DNA of 64,000 nt from Vandiemenella viatica (lineage: Eukaryota; Arthropoda; Insecta; Orthoptera; Morabidae), in NCBI GenBank assembly GCA_031002005.1, contig JARYHS010008074.1, positions 350,882,932 to 350,946,931 on the forward strand, read 5' to 3'. Shown here piece by piece: positions 33,240-45,689 of this stretch. The notes under the pieces are model-generated. The model saw only the letters and a list, made by a program, of their open reading frames with translations. It made no database searches and was not told where the DNA came from. The position numbers and the translations under genes are program-made. Numbering within the stretch: position 1 is the stretch's first letter; every line of letters begins with the position of its first letter.

Positions 33240-34725
33240 ATAAATATATCTAGGAATTCAAGCAATCTTCTGGCAGCTGGTACAGCTTGATGCAGTGTTA
33301 GTAGGTCTCCAGATAATCTTCTTGCTGGACAGTCAATCACAATGTGATCAACGCTTTGGATACCACCACAGTCACACAGTGCATTTCATGGAGACTCCAC
33401 TTACATATGGTTACATTGCACACTCCGTGACCTGTGCGAAATCTATTCAGTTGGCACCAAAGACATCTAGGCAAGTCAAACTCTGGAACACAGGTTGTCG
33501 GATCGATAACAAGTCCACAATTGTGTGGGTTGTTGGCTTCTCACTCCTTTCTCCACTCTTCATACAAGTTAAAGTTATTTCTAAGCCTCGCTGCTTCCAT
33601 GTAGGTGGGTCTCTCTGATTTTAATTGTGTGCAAGGCAGTTGAAGAAGGGGTCACTATGCAGAGAATCATCCAATTATCTAAGCAATATTGATTTTCTCC
33701 TCAAATGTGGTGGAGGAATGTTCTAAAGTACAGGCAATCAGAAAACTGGAGTAGACCTAAAGGCACCACTCATTGTTCTCATAGCAGCATTAAGGTGTAT
33801 GTCAACTTTGGCAGAATGAGCACTACCAAGCCACGTAGAGCAACAGTATTCTGTACGGAGAATGTCAAGCCAATGACTGCTTCTCCAAAAATGTGGGCAC
33901 CTGTACCCCATGACGTACCTGTCACATTCTTTACAAGGTTCACGCAGGTATTCACTTTCTCTGCAGCGTTGGATAAGTGCTGACGAAAACTGAGAGCTCA
34001 ATCCAAGGTAACTCCCAGATATTTGAGGTGGTATTTGTGTTCTACTCTTCCAAGGGGTCTGAAGGTTAGTCTTACTCTGACACAGGCAAGCTCGTTTGAA
34101 AGGTGCATGCAGCAAAATTCTGTCTTTGTCAGATTAGGTTTAAGTGTACAGCTGGTTACGACTCTCAGAGAGTCTTTCTTCACAAATGTGGAAGTTTCTA
34201 ACCTGGAAAGTTATAGCCAGATTGTCAGAATACTGGAATTTCCTGCAATTTAGTTGAGGTAAGCCCGCAATATATAATTAAAAGGCACCAATACCAGACC
34301 CTGAAGCAGTCCATTGTTGAGAATGCATCAGTGATTCTTTTGGACTCCACAGTGGACTTGAATTTTGTGATTACTCAGCATATTGTTCAAGAGTTCAGCT
34401 ATTTTTTCACATGGTACAGCATTTAGGAGTTTGAGGAGACCCTCATGTCAGACGATATCATAGGCTAATGATAGGCCAACGAACACATCTCCTGTTTTAA
34501 GTTTCTTTTGGAATCCAATGTCAATGTGGTCAAGAGTGTCAGAACCTGCTCGGCACAGCTACGCTTTGGCCTGAATCCAGTCTGCTCTGAAGGAATGACT
34601 TTATTAATGGCATTGTGAATCTGAGCCAGCTCCATCCTCTTGAGCTGTTTATATGCTGTGCTTAGGAGAGAAATACTGCCAATGCCCCTGGAAACTAATT
34701 GCAGTTGCAATTAGGCTAAATCTCA
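33240..34725 (-). pseudogene. Decayed Jockey-like LINE, reverse transcriptase and C-terminus
   Basis: On the minus strand, LLSTAYKQLKRMELAQIHNA then IPSEQTGFRPKRSCAEQVL at 34465-34710 are early reverse-transcriptase blocks of a Jockey-like LINE. Further down, LRTEYCCSTWLGSAHSAKVD followed by IHLNAAMRTMSGAFRSTP at 33738-33850 is the conserved C-terminal motif. The catalytic block between them is spoiled by shifts and stops. The 3' end is near 33240 and I see no poly(A). Confidence 0.78.
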
Positions 34726-34905
34726 CAAAAGGCATACAAGAGTCAAACGTGAGTATTAAAACAAACAGCCCTCTTCAGGGCTTAGGCAACACTCTCTGGG
34801 TGTGCCATTTTAACGTAGATGGATTTTCTATAGATAAGAGTGAAGTTCTATCCAAACTGATGCTCATTTACCACGTGGACATTCTGGGGCACTTAGTCGA
34901 TAGGT
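34726..34905 (+). pseudogene. Inverted 5' piece of a Jockey-like LINE (endonuclease start)
   Basis: In the opposite orientation to the copy on its left, this piece reads VCHFNVDGFSIDKSEVLSKL then MLIYHVDIL, the N-terminal opening of a Jockey-type endonuclease (usual form: WNVEGL..K.ELL..L...HHVDILLLQET). It stops at the tandem duplication that begins at 34893. Confidence 0.7.
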
Positions 34906-35195
34906 GATAACACCAATACAGCAAAATAGTAACTGCTGTGATGGCAGTAAGAGCAGCAATAATTCAGTGATATTAACTATATTATTGATGATAAAAAAGA
35001 ACCATAACATAACCATCACAAATTTTTAGCTTTAATTCACATTATTACGATTACACAATTAGTCGATAGGTGATAAAACCAATACAGCAAATTAGCAACA
35101 GCTGTGATATTAATTATATTATTGACGATAAAAAAGAACCATAACATAACCATCACAAATTTTTAGCTTTAATTCACATTATTACGATTACACAA
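34893..35195. repeat. Tandem duplication, units of 166 and 137 bp
   Basis: Unit 1 (34893-35058) and unit 2 (35059-35195) both start TTAGTCGATAGGTGATAA and end ATTACGATTACACAA. Unit 2 lacks a 29-bp block of unit 1 and differs at a few further sites. Confidence 0.92.
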
Positions 35196-35740
35196 TTCTC
35201 GTCCAAAATAGTTGCAATCACTTTAATATAAATTCTGTCTGCAATAAGACCTATTTATTGATATCTCTGTGATATGTGGTGCTGCTATCTATTGGTAATG
35301 CATTCAATCCTTTTCAACACAATTGAAGCAGTTCATTAATATCTCTGTGATACGTGCTGTGGCTATCTAGCAACTTGGTACTAAATTGTCTCATATGTAT
35401 GACCTTCACAGTTATCACTTTTGCCCTTCTCAGGGTCAAAAATGTCTTTCTTAATTTATAATGTGATCTAAGTGGAGGCCTTAATCATTAAAAGGATACC
35501 TCATTTATCGATTTTGGTAAGGTGTTAAGGGAAATAAAAGGTTTGTGGCAAAAAAAAAAAAAAAATCACATTTTGGAAATACTAATACTTTTACCCTTTA
35601 AGGGGAGAATTTGAAAAATTCTTTTATTAAAATACGATGCGACCAAAGTGGAAATGACACATTACTTATCGATTTTGGTTAGCTATGAAGAGATATAATG
35701 GCTTGTGACAAAAAGAAATAATATATGTTATATGCATAAC
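35196..35740. repeat. Imperfect direct repeats
   Basis: ATATCTCTGTGATA.GTG..G..GCTATCTA occurs near 35258 and 35339. TTATCGATTTTGGT.A followed by a purine-rich block and GTGNCAAAAA occurs near 35503 and 35667. These look like remnants of two short tandem arrays. Confidence 0.6.
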
Positions 35741-37464
35741 GATCCTTCAGATTACAAGACACTGGCACCTGTGCACCGGCAGCAGGTGTAGTAATGAGAG
35801 TGGGAGGACAAATGCCCTACCTGCTACAGAACCGCATTTGTAAGGTCCCAAGTATTTACACTACTGGAGGAAAGTTGTGTTGGCGTCTGTCTGCAAAATG
35901 TGTAACTATGTTCTATGTGTGATAAGTGTTTGTGAAATGTGTAATTTATGAGGTGGAGATTGAGGGCCGAGCCAACATTTTCCTTAAGGACTGTGGGAAA
36001 CTGCCTAAAAATTGCAATCAGGACGTCCAGTATGCAGGAACCAGGTCTCCAATCTGGTTCCATTGTACCTCCCTGATCCAGTTTGGTGGCAACTTAATTT
36101 GCACAGTCACACTGGCTGTTTATTTTTTTTTATGTAATATACATAATTGTTTCAGATACTAAATTTTTATTTTACTATTCTAAATGATCTTTCTGGAGAA
36201 TATACTTTCCTGTAATTATCACCTGTTACCTCTATCATCACCATTGTCATACTCGCCTTTTTTTACCTCTGGCTTTTTTTCTTGTGTACACATCAGATTT
36301 CCTTGACATATTTTAGAAATACTTAATTATTTCTAAATTAATCAGTCCAGATCACGGTATAAATCTTGTCAAAATATTTTTTATTTCTACTCATCTACAC
36401 CAATCAATAAGTCCACTTACAACATCAGTAATTACTATTATCTGGAGATTGCAGGTTTGATGGGCCAAAATTGAGATAAGTTTATTTCAACTACACAGCG
36501 TAAAAAAAATTACGGAACATTACCAGAACACAATAACAAAGATTTTATTCTTTACAATCAATCCAGCGATACATTCAAAGATATAATAACTAACCCAAAG
36601 AATAATAATAATAAAACTAGGTGGGCCCTTTAATTAGTAATATGACAATATGCATCATCGCTAAACACAAAAAGTATAGAATGTTCCTGTTTATTTGTTT
36701 ATTGAGGACCTCCATGTGGTAGTTTTGGAGATTTACAAGGTGGTTATTTGTCTGCCATGGATTTCCAAGCTGTAGGGAAGGGAACATTTGGTGTAGACGG
36801 GATGACTACTGTCGAAGTGAAGTTATTGTTGTAGATTTGTAGGTTTGATGTGAACGGAGGTACGTAGCACACATTTCTGTAAGGAGGTGTCAAAATCGAG
36901 AAAGGTTATTATGTCTAGGTAAAGTTGATTGAGTTGCTATTGTTTAGGGAGTTGAGGAAGTGTAGTAGGTAGTTCTCACTGTGGGTCCAGATCATTAAAA
37001 AAATTCATCTATGTATCTAAATCACACGAGGTGCAAGTGAGATTTCATTTAAGAATTATTGCTCCAGAGGTTTTGTACAGAACCTTCTTTCATTCCTTGA
37101 ACATTTGTCCACAGTTCCCACTCCTCTATCGCCAGACTTCTTCCATATCTTCATAAATGCCACTTTCTTGAATACTAACATTTCCCACTGTCAGGGTCTC
37201 TGTGTCATGGAACTCTTCCTGGAAATGCAACCCATCTACAGCCTCCATAGCACATCCTTTCTCATTGCTTTCACACATATGACTTTCTAAAATCTTCTTC
37301 TCTGTCAACTCCCAAGTTTACCACTAAACATGCGGCCCGGCATGGGGTCCTGCATGACATCGTCCAATGCAAACTAATTTGGGGACATGTGGAACTACAA
37401 TTCATGAACTATATCTCACTCAAACATCTTGTGTGGTTTAGATTCATATATGTGATATTTGAAA
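35741..37464. other. Intron stretch with no recognised element
   Basis: About 1.7 kb. The open frames at 35824-36162 and 37105-37308 overlap on both strands and match no family I know. Confidence 0.4.
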
Positions 37465-37625
37465 ATTTTAAACAACTGTTTTACAATGAGGGCTGTCACG
37501 TCTTCCCTGAAACGACAACCCTCTCTACTCTGCAGATAAGCATTGCCTTACCTACATATCCTTGATACCAGACATCCTCCTGGCCTCAATCTCTGATAAG
37601 ACCCTTCTAGTAGACCCAGCTCTTA
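37465..37625. repeat. Dispersed repeat, copy 1
   Basis: Shares CAACTGTTTTACAATNAGGGCTGTCA, CTTACCNANATATCC and GTAGAYCCAGC in order with 50201-50345, the right flank of the Penelope cluster. Confidence 0.75.
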
Positions 37626-38249
37626 TTATTATTATTATTATTTATTCACATACATATGGTTTATAAATCTTACATTTTATATTTTCTACCAGTACTTTTT
37701 ATTAACATTTATGTCCACTTATAATCACTACTTTGGTGATATTCACACACCTCCCTCAATAATATCTCTACGGAATTATTGTTTATCGATTCAGTATTTT
37801 CTCGAATCCCCTCCACCACTTAGGTTCCCCAATCACTTAACAGACGTCGGTGTGATCACATCCGACCTCCTCACCAATTTTTGTACTTACTGGCAAGGAT
37901 ACAGTTCAGTTAAAAAAATACTGTGCTACACATGTTCACTTATTTGAGTTTGTTGGTCACAGCTGCTGTTATCTATGTTGTTTTATTGTCTTAAATTATT
38001 TTGCTGCCTGTTTATATATACAAAAAACAGGAGAGGAAAACAAAAATAAATATTTGGATAAGGGAATACGAGGGGAGAACCAAAAATAACCAGAATCGTA
38101 AAGCTGCGCATTGTGTACTTGTAGTACCAGGTTGTGCCAGCAGAGGGCTGCTGTAGGGCCTCTGCTGAGTCATTCCACCAAGCAGCATCACCCGACACTG
38201 ACTACTGTGGTTTCTCTGGCAGTTCTTTGCATGTGTGTACAGTGCTGAT
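37626..38249. other. Intron stretch with no recognised element
   Basis: Contains a short (ATT)n run near 37622-37645; otherwise nothing recognised. Confidence 0.4.
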
Positions 38250-39480
38250 GTAACAAAAAAGGTTGGCCGACTCTTACGAACAACATGTGGCTATGAAGTT
38301 TTGTTTTTATCTTGGCAAAAATGCAGTGGAAACTGTTGTGATGATGCAAACAGATTACAAAGAACATGCTCGTAGTAAAACTCAGGTGTGCGAACTGTTT
38401 TCTCTTTTTAAAAAGGGAGAAATGGCCACTGAAGATCAGCTCTGTTCCAGTCGCCCTTCAACTGCTCGAAACAAGGACATCGGCAAAATCTGTAATCTGA
38501 TTGATGCAGGACAATTGACCAACTTGAGGACTTATCCAGGTTGTCCTGGATCTCAATTCAGCACATTCTGAACATTGATCTGGGGATGTGAAGAGTGGCA
38601 GCAAAATTCGTGCCGAGACTTCTTACTGGAGATCAAAGCCTGTGATGAAATGAAGGACACATTCAAAGATGATCCAAATATTTCAACAAAATCATGGTAC
38701 TATAGGTATGATACAGAAAGAACAGTCAAGTCAATGGAAGTCAACTGACTCACCTCGTACAAAAAAAAGCTCTTCAGGTGAAATCGAATGTAAAGACAAA
38801 GTTGATCCTTTTTTATTTAAAATTAAAGGAATCATACACTCAGAATTGTCCCTAAAAAACAGACAGTAAAACCAACAATTATATTTGGAGGTTATGAAAA
38901 GGCTGCATAAAAGTTTGGCACTTTTTTTTTTTTTAACTGCTTTACATCTCTTTTTAACATCGAGGTCTTTAGAGACGGGAAAGGATGGGGGGCAAGGATG
39001 GGGGCAAGGAATGGGAAGGAATTCGGCCATGGCCTTTTGAAGGAAGCATCCTGGCATTTGCCTGGAGTGATTTGGGGAAACCATGGAAAACCCAAATCTG
39101 GATACCCGGACGGGGATTCGAACCGCTGTCCTCCCGAATGCGAGGCGAGAACGAAGTTTGGCACAAAAAAAAGGGGGGGGGGCTTTGTGGCATTCCTGCG
39201 AATAGTTCCTGCATCATGGCAATGCTCTTGCACACATGGCTCTCAGTGTTTACCAGTTTTTGGCCTTAATGAAGATGACTAACTGGACCCATGCACCCTA
39301 TTTTCCAGATTTAGCACCCTCAGACTTTTTGTTACTGAGGACGAAAAGGGACTTGAAAGGGAAGCATTTTGACGATGTCAAAGACGTAAAACACAATGAC
39401 ACATAAAAGAACAATTTCTGTTGACTAAGTCATTTGGAGTGGCAAAATATCTTCTCTCTAGTTTATAAGCAGAACAAACT
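38250..39480 (+). pseudogene. Decayed mariner transposase, split by a SINE
   Basis: The plus strand starts KFCFYLGKNAVETVVMMQTD then KTQVCELFSLFKKGEMATED and SSRPSTARN (38263-38480), the helix-turn-helix half of a SETMAR-like mariner transposase. Broken frames follow with QQNHGTIG..QSSQWKSTDSPR near 38680-38750 and FKIKGIIHSE near 38810. After the SINE, HAPYFPDLAPSDFLLL-like sequence appears near 39290-39330, with the third catalytic aspartate, then a C-terminal GKHFDDVKDVK. Many stops. Confidence 0.82.
38922..39153 (-). mobile_element. tRNA-derived SINE, 5'-truncated
   Basis: Read on the minus strand it begins with a partial tRNA-like head containing the B-box GGTTCGAATCCC (near 39110-39121), followed by a body (ATCCAGATTTGGGTTTTCC, GGCAAATGCCAGGATG, GGCCATGGCCGAATTCC) and a poly(A) of about 17 at 38938-38922. 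The 11-bp duplication AAGTTTGGCAC flanks it (38911-38921 and 39154-39164). It lacks the A-box part. I associate this SINE type with polyneopteran insects, from memory. Confidence 0.9.
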
Positions 39481-40923
39481 TTATCCATAAAGATAAATCT
39501 GAGCTCAAAATTCTACAACCAAAATTATAATACTTTGCTGCTCCTCTTCAAATCCTTTTTGCAGTGTTCAGTCAATTTATTCAATAAATGCAATTCTAAG
39601 CAGTATCCCTCACTATGTTTATTTCCCATTTTATTTTTAAAAAATTTTGAAGAATGAATAAATTGCATAGTTTGAGGAATTACAAGAAGATTGTACAGAC
39701 ATGAATTTAGATGAACATTAAAAAGTACTGTTAGAGAATTATTAGTAGTCACCAAATGCAAGTTTGTATTCCTGGCATACACAGACTCATGAATGGCTTA
39801 TTTGTCAAACACCTGAGAACTCCTAGTACCAACCTTGTGTGTTACATGGGTTCACTCGGATGCTGTAAACTGAAAGTGAACTAAATGTGATAGCTTAGAT
39901 GATACACATTTCTATCTCATGTGACTATAGTACAGATACATTTATACTAGTGCAGGATGTGTAAAAACATGGTATCATTACATTCTTTCTATGTTTCTAT
40001 AAACACATTCAAGTACGAAAATAAACATTATTTCTTTAAATCCCTTCCATGAACCATAATTTTTTGGAAAAAAACTTGATTATTTTAAAGAAGCCATACT
40101 GTATTATTTGGATGTATAACAGCAATAAAGAATGCAAAGGCCCAAGAATGGGTCACTCAATAGCTAAGCATAATAGAATTATATAATATGAATCAAGTTC
40201 AGTATTATTTCACAGCTCTGCTTCCGGCATTAAAGTGCAATGTATTTATGTCTTGGTGAAATTATACTGACAGTTAAATTTTGTTCATGTTCAAATGTTT
40301 CAGATTCCTGTATTTCATCTGACTTACTTATTTCTGTTCCAAAATGTTCCTACTGAAAACAATAGAAGTGATTTGTTGTTCAATGCGATTCTGTTTCATG
40401 AAAAATTATCCATATCTGGTATCCAAGCATTAATTGGTCAGAAAACAATGCTTCAACACTGAAATATTGTGTTACATGTGTTCCTTGTTCCCAGCCGTAG
40501 TCATCTACGGTAAGGTTTTATTTCCCTAACCTTCCTAAGTTTCATTCCATAAAAGCATTTTCCTGCTTATTATTATTGTTGTTATCAAGACTCCACAGCC
40601 TCTTTCTGTATTATCCTGCTCGTTCCTAGTGTGTTGTTCATAACCTTTTGTCTTTCCACCCTTTCCTTTCTTTGTCCAGTCATTATATTTCTCACTAATG
40701 CATTTACAGCACTGGCTTCCCACAAAAAAGGCTGCACATTTTGTTTACTGCATCCAGGAGGCACACCAGTTTACACTATGACCAGTTATTCTATGTTTAA
40801 TTTTACCCATAGACAATGGCCTTCTTCAGTTCTGTTTGCCTTGTGCCCCACATGACTTTCAGTAACATATTAACTATAGGATTCTGTTTTGCTGAAATGT
40901 TTACAATAGGATTTTGCTCTGAT

Positions 40924-40924
<1 letters not shown>
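39481..40924. other. Intron stretch with no recognised element
   Basis: About 1.4 kb of AT-rich sequence. Nothing recognised. Confidence 0.4.

Positions 40925-40985
<61 letters not shown>
40925..40985 (+). repeat. Poly(T) tract of 61
   Basis: An uninterrupted run of 61 T. ATAGGATT..TGCT..GATGTTT occurs just before it in two related copies. It may be the poly(A) tail of a minus-strand retroposon, but I find no matching body or duplication. Confidence 0.95.
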
Positions 40986-40987
<2 letters not shown>

Positions 40988-41454
40988 AGAAAGTTACTTC
41001 TGTGTAATGTTTCTGCTTGTTGTCTGCACAGTATTTATTATTTCTTTCTATTTAAAGACATTAACTTATTTTTCATTTGTGGACAGCAGTATTGTTACAA
41101 GAATCCAAAAATGTGTTTTAGATTTTTTCGTTTATGTGATTTTTGTAGGATGTTTCTTCTCTGTGCACATAGAATGCTCAACATCTCAACCACCTTTTAT
41201 TTTTGATTGATTTTTTTCTCTTTGTCTGCATGTTGATTCTTTTGGAAACTTTTTATTTGTTGATATTATTGTACTTTTTCACTCTAGCAAGTGACATTTA
41301 TTACGAGACTCTGAAACCTGTCTTAAGATTTTTCCATGTGAATAATCTCTGCATGATATTTCCTCTCTTTTTTCCAAATTTGTTCTATGTTCCTATAACT
41401 TTTTATTTGAGAGATTTTAACACTCTTTGGTTGTTCAGAGTATATTGTTTAATG
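40986..41454. repeat. Pyrimidine-rich, degenerate tandem repeat
   Basis: Blocks such as TGTTTCTTCTCTGTGCACAT, TTTTTCTCTTTGTCTGCATG and TTCCTCTCTTTTTTCCAAAT recur with related flanks, roughly every 190 bp for the larger pattern. The long open frames here reflect a lack of stop codons in T-rich sequence. Confidence 0.4.
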
Positions 41455-41657
41455 CAGTGTTTCCCAACATGTGGTCCACAGATAACTATACTTGGCAGAG
41501 CTATCCCAAGGGATCAGTGGACAAAATAAAAATAATAATTCTGAAAACATAAATGGCCACAATGTATGGATGACAGTTCTATAATAGCCAATTTACAATT
41601 ATTATTATTATTACTATTATTAAGGGGTCCACCATTGAGAAAGGTTGGGAAAGGCTA
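41455..41657. mobile_element. hAT-type MITE
   Basis: 203 bp with ends CAGTGTTTCCCAACATGTGG and, on the other strand, TAGCCTTTCCCAACC. It is flanked by the perfect 8-bp duplication GTTTAATG (41447-41454 and 41658-41665). No coding sequence; it would need a hAT transposase in trans. Confidence 0.9.
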
Positions 41658-41665
41658 GTTTAATG

Positions 41666-43356
41666 TATTGGCTTTCACTCATGGCTGGCAGATTCAGAGA
41701 TTTCTTTTTTGCATTATATGCTTTTTCATTTAAATAATTTTTGGATGATTTTCCTGCTTCTTGTTTACACAGTGATTAATATTTCTATTACTTTCCTCTA
41801 ACATCTTACCAACAGATTCATACCTGTCCTCATGCCAATTCCACACTTTTCACCTCACCAAACTGCATCCTCGCATCCTCTTCTTAAATATAACTCCAAA
41901 TGGATTACTCAGCAAACAGTGTCTCTAACTGCCATCTGCAAATCCACCCCATCCCCTTTTTCCGTTCCTATAATTTTAACTAAGCCTTCAACTCACCAAG
42001 CTAATCCATCAACAGCTCCAGTTTAAATCTGACTAACATTTTGCCCACTTTTCCAACGCAAAATATTCTCCCCATCTGTTCCTAACAGAATCAATCAGAT
42101 ACAGCAGATCTTAACAAAATGTTTATAGCTACAAACAAATATGCACAAAAAAATCTGTGCAAGCTTTCTGCACTGTCAAATGCTATCTGGCTATAGGTCT
42201 ATTTCTACCCAACCAGCATTACAGCAATACAAAGACCACATCTACACTTCCCTAGTTTGTCAAAACCCCATATCTTTTATAATTTATAAATACAAATACA
42301 GCTGATTGAACCAAATCACTACAAAGCCTTGACCTCATATTCATTGCAAGTTGTCCACTGATCGCCATGGCCTCCGGGTGGCAGTCACATATGAAGAATA
42401 ATAATGCCTAACAGCTTGGTTCTTCTAAGGGGTATTATGTATGGAAAGCCATCATTGTATGACCAATAGGGAGCTAGGTTCTGTCATTGTCTATAGCCAG
42501 GATTAACTGGGATCAGATAATTTCGCACAACCTTTGCTCACCGTTATCACAGAAAAATACATAGTTATAATATAATCAACTGTTAGTTAGTTATCCAGAA
42601 TAATATTAGGGCATAATCAGAAGGTAACACCAGAGCACCCTACATTGTAATCACTTTTCAACAATAATCCTAATCCAGCTGGACACCCGAGAAGATTTTG
42701 TTACATCCCTGATATACTATATAATTTCATAAGGTCACTCATTCACTCACCTACATAGTTATTGACTGGAGAATGGTGTCACATGTCAGCCTTCGCTCGC
42801 AAAACAGCGACCAGAGATACCATTAGATGAAATTCGTGGTTATGTCCACAATTTAATAGCTAAGCAACTGCTACCAAATTAATTGCCATAATACATTCAT
42901 TAAGTTTGCTTTTCGTAGCATTTCACAGTTAAAAAAATATTGATTAATTTTGAGGCTGAAAAAATGTGGATCTGCTTTTTAGTAATATGTTGCTAACAAA
43001 AGCAATTTCAAAAACTTTAAAAAAATTAGATTACTCATGGTCTCTGCTGTAACCACTAATGCCAATTGTCATTCCGGATTAGGATAAATTTCAATTTAAT
43101 TAAAACTTCCATTATTGTTGTCACTTGACCAAAGTTTATGGATTACGATTTATTTGATTTTAGGTATTTAACAGACCACTTTTGTTAATGGTATTTGTTC
43201 ATGTTCACTGTATGTGAGTTATTAGGTTATTTTAAGTGGATATCTGACCAAATATGTTACCAAATCGACTATTCTGGCAATTCACTGCTTCAGAGTTGCT
43301 CAACTGTTTGATAATATGGAGTGTGTATTAAATTCTCTGGTCATCGCAGATACTAT
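41666..43356. other. Intron stretch with no recognised element
   Basis: About 1.7 kb up to the Penelope cluster. The first 350 bp is C- and T-rich; nothing recognised after it. Confidence 0.4.
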
Positions 43357-45325
43357 GATGTTACATTTAAGGGACGTTTCGAAGGCGTCCTTCCCTGCCT
43401 TTTTTCTCAACCAAATGTCAATGATTAACTGTTTATTTAATCAGACGCTGCCACGGAAACGGTAGAAGACAAAAACCAATACAACGCGATTACGTCATCC
43501 ACTATTCTGCTTGTTGCCAACGCGAAACTGTTTCAGAATTTTAATAGCCGGGTTCCAGGCTGCACTGAGTTGATAACCAGTGTCCCTGTTGACTAATAAA
43601 TCAGTTGATCTAATTTCTTCAGCCTCAGTAATAACACTGGCCCAAAAACCTTAGACCCGGGCTAAAATTGTTGTTTTTTCAAATTCAAATGTGTGACCCT
43701 CTTGCACACTATGTTCGGCCACCGCAGATTTTTCTTCTTGCCCAAGACGAACATTTCTGGCGTGCTCTACACATTGCTGCACAATGCATCGTTGCATCTG
43801 TCTGATGTAACCGCGGCCACATTCACAAGGTATATAATTTAGACCAGAGGTTCGTAAACCTAGGTCATCTTTAACGCTGCCGACCAAGTTACTAATTTTA
43901 GGGGGTGTTCTATAAATTGTATTGACTCCATGTTGTGATAACAGTCTACATATTTTGAAACTTAGGGCACCCACAAACGGCAGAAACGCAAGGCCCTTGG
44001 TATCAATCTGATCTCTCTGTCGATTTTCCTTCTGTTTAAACACGCAAGTACTCTGCCCCTGATTATAACAATTATTTAAAAATGTTTTCCTGAGATAATC
44101 CAATTCACCAACCAGGCTATGTTTGTCACAAATCCTTTGTGCTCTGTGTACCAATGTAGTTAATACAGTGTTTCGTTGAGCCGGATGATGACAGCTGTTG
44201 GCTTTTAAATATAAGTCGGTATGTTAAGGCTTCCGATACACAGTGTGTCCCAGCGAACCATCGGCATGTTTAATAACAAGCACATCAAGAAACGGCAGGC
44301 AACCGTCCTCCTCCAATTCCATTGTGAACTGAATATTTTCATGGATAGAGTTGAGATGCGCAAGGAATTGGTCAAGACTGTTTCTGCCATGTGACCAAAT
44401 CACAAAGGTGTCATCAACATACCTATAAAAACACTTCGGCTGGAGTGGTGCGTGGTTTAGTGCCTCTTCTTCAAAAAATTCCATGAAGAAATCAGCAATG
44501 ACAGGAGACAACGGCGAACCCATTGCTACACCATCCACTTGTTCGTAATATTCTCCCTCAACTGAAAATAAGTGGTTGTCAATACATGGTGGAAAATATC
44601 AATCATTTTTTGATCAAAATACCTCCTTAACAGATCTAAGGAGTCGACCAATGGAACACGAGTAAAAGAGAGACCACATCGAAGCTCACCATTAAATCAC
44701 CATGATCTAACTTCATGTTGTCTAAGATTTCCACAAACTCACTGGAATTTCGAATACTGCGATGAGCCTTCCCTACCAATGGGTTGAGAATATTTTTGAG
44801 GTATTTAGCCAAAAAGTACGTGGGGCTATCAATTGTACTTACAATGGATCGCATAGGTACTCCTACTTTATGTACTTTTGGTAGACTGTACAACCTAGGA
44901 GGAACAGGAGCACGGGGTTGGAGTCGTCTTTTCACATCTTCGGGTAATTCTAAGGAGCGGATCAGCTTCGTAGTCAAGTTGGTCAGCTTAGATGTAGGGT
45001 CTCAGTTAATCTTCCTGTATGCATGGTCCTCCAACATACAGGACTACTATGATAGTCCGCCTTGCATTAAACCACCATGCAGTTACCCTTGTCTGCTGGA
45101 AGAATGACAATATTTTCGTCTTTCTTCAACTCACGAAGTGCACGACTCTCTTCACTTGAGATGTTTGATTTAGGCAATTTATCTTTACAAAGCACCCGGC
45201 ATGTTTCACGCCTTATCTCCTCCACTTCTGCCACAGGTAGCCTGCAAACTGCAATTTCCACACCATTGATAATCCCCCGATAAAGCACAGATTTAGGTAC
45301 CAGAGCAAAATTGAGGCCCTTTGAT
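43357..45325 (-). pseudogene. Penelope-like element, copy A (5'-truncated, inverted)
   Basis: On the minus strand, in order: an N-terminal block at 45067-45300 (LPVAEVEEIRRETCRVLCKD, ILPADKGN), reverse-transcriptase fingers at 44636-44977 (PPRLYSLPKVHKVGVPMRSI), palm at 44224-44538 with GVAMGSPLSPVIADFFMEFF and the catalytic CFYRYVDDTFV, and a GIY-YIG-type endonuclease at 43651-44154 (YIPCECGRGYIRQMQ, EKSAVAEHSVQEGHTFEF). A nonsense codon after ILPADKGNCMVV, a shift before the palm and an indel near 44650 make it dead. The first motif reads GLN-Y and the second YIR where GVY and YIG are usual. It is cut at its 5' end and meets copy B head to head. Confidence 0.93.
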
Positions 45326-45446
45326 ATTCAGTTCACAATGGAATTGGAGGAGGACGGCTGGCTGCCATTTCTTGATGTGCTTGTTATTAAACATGCCGAT
45401 GGTTCGCTGGGACACACTGTGTATCGGAAGCCTACCCATACCAACT

Positions 45447-45448
45447 TA
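45447..45448 (+). repeat. TA target duplication, left side of the Tc1-type element
   Basis: TA at 45447-45448 and at 46877-46878; the uninterrupted site ACTTATATTTAAA is preserved in copy C at 49306-49318. Confidence 0.95.
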
Positions 45449-45482
45449 CACAGACGGAAAAAAAAATCCCAACACCAAGAAA
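45449..45482 (+). repeat. Left terminal inverted repeat, Tc1-type element
   Basis: 34 bp, exact reverse complement of 46843-46876; a run of nine A inside it is matched by nine T at the other end. Confidence 0.96.
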
Positions 45483-45689
45483 GACTTGTGTTAGATAAAC
45501 GAAATTTGGTAGGCGTGTTTATACATCTGAAAGATGACATCGATTCAAATTTCGCGCTTCGCGCATAAGTGTGGCGCTAGTAGCGCTACTCAGAGCTTGC
45601 AAATCAGGTTTGCTTTAAATACGCGCTGTAAAGTTTGTGAACGTTATTTACCGCTGAGATTTGACATAGTGAGTTGATGTTAGCCAAGA

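Noticed and set aside
38892..39282. Five overlapping open frames of about 90-113 codons on both strands
   Set aside because: They lie on the GC-rich SINE body, which lacks stops by composition.
40816..41529. Long phenylalanine-rich frames
   Set aside because: They are translations of the poly(T) and pyrimidine-rich repeat.
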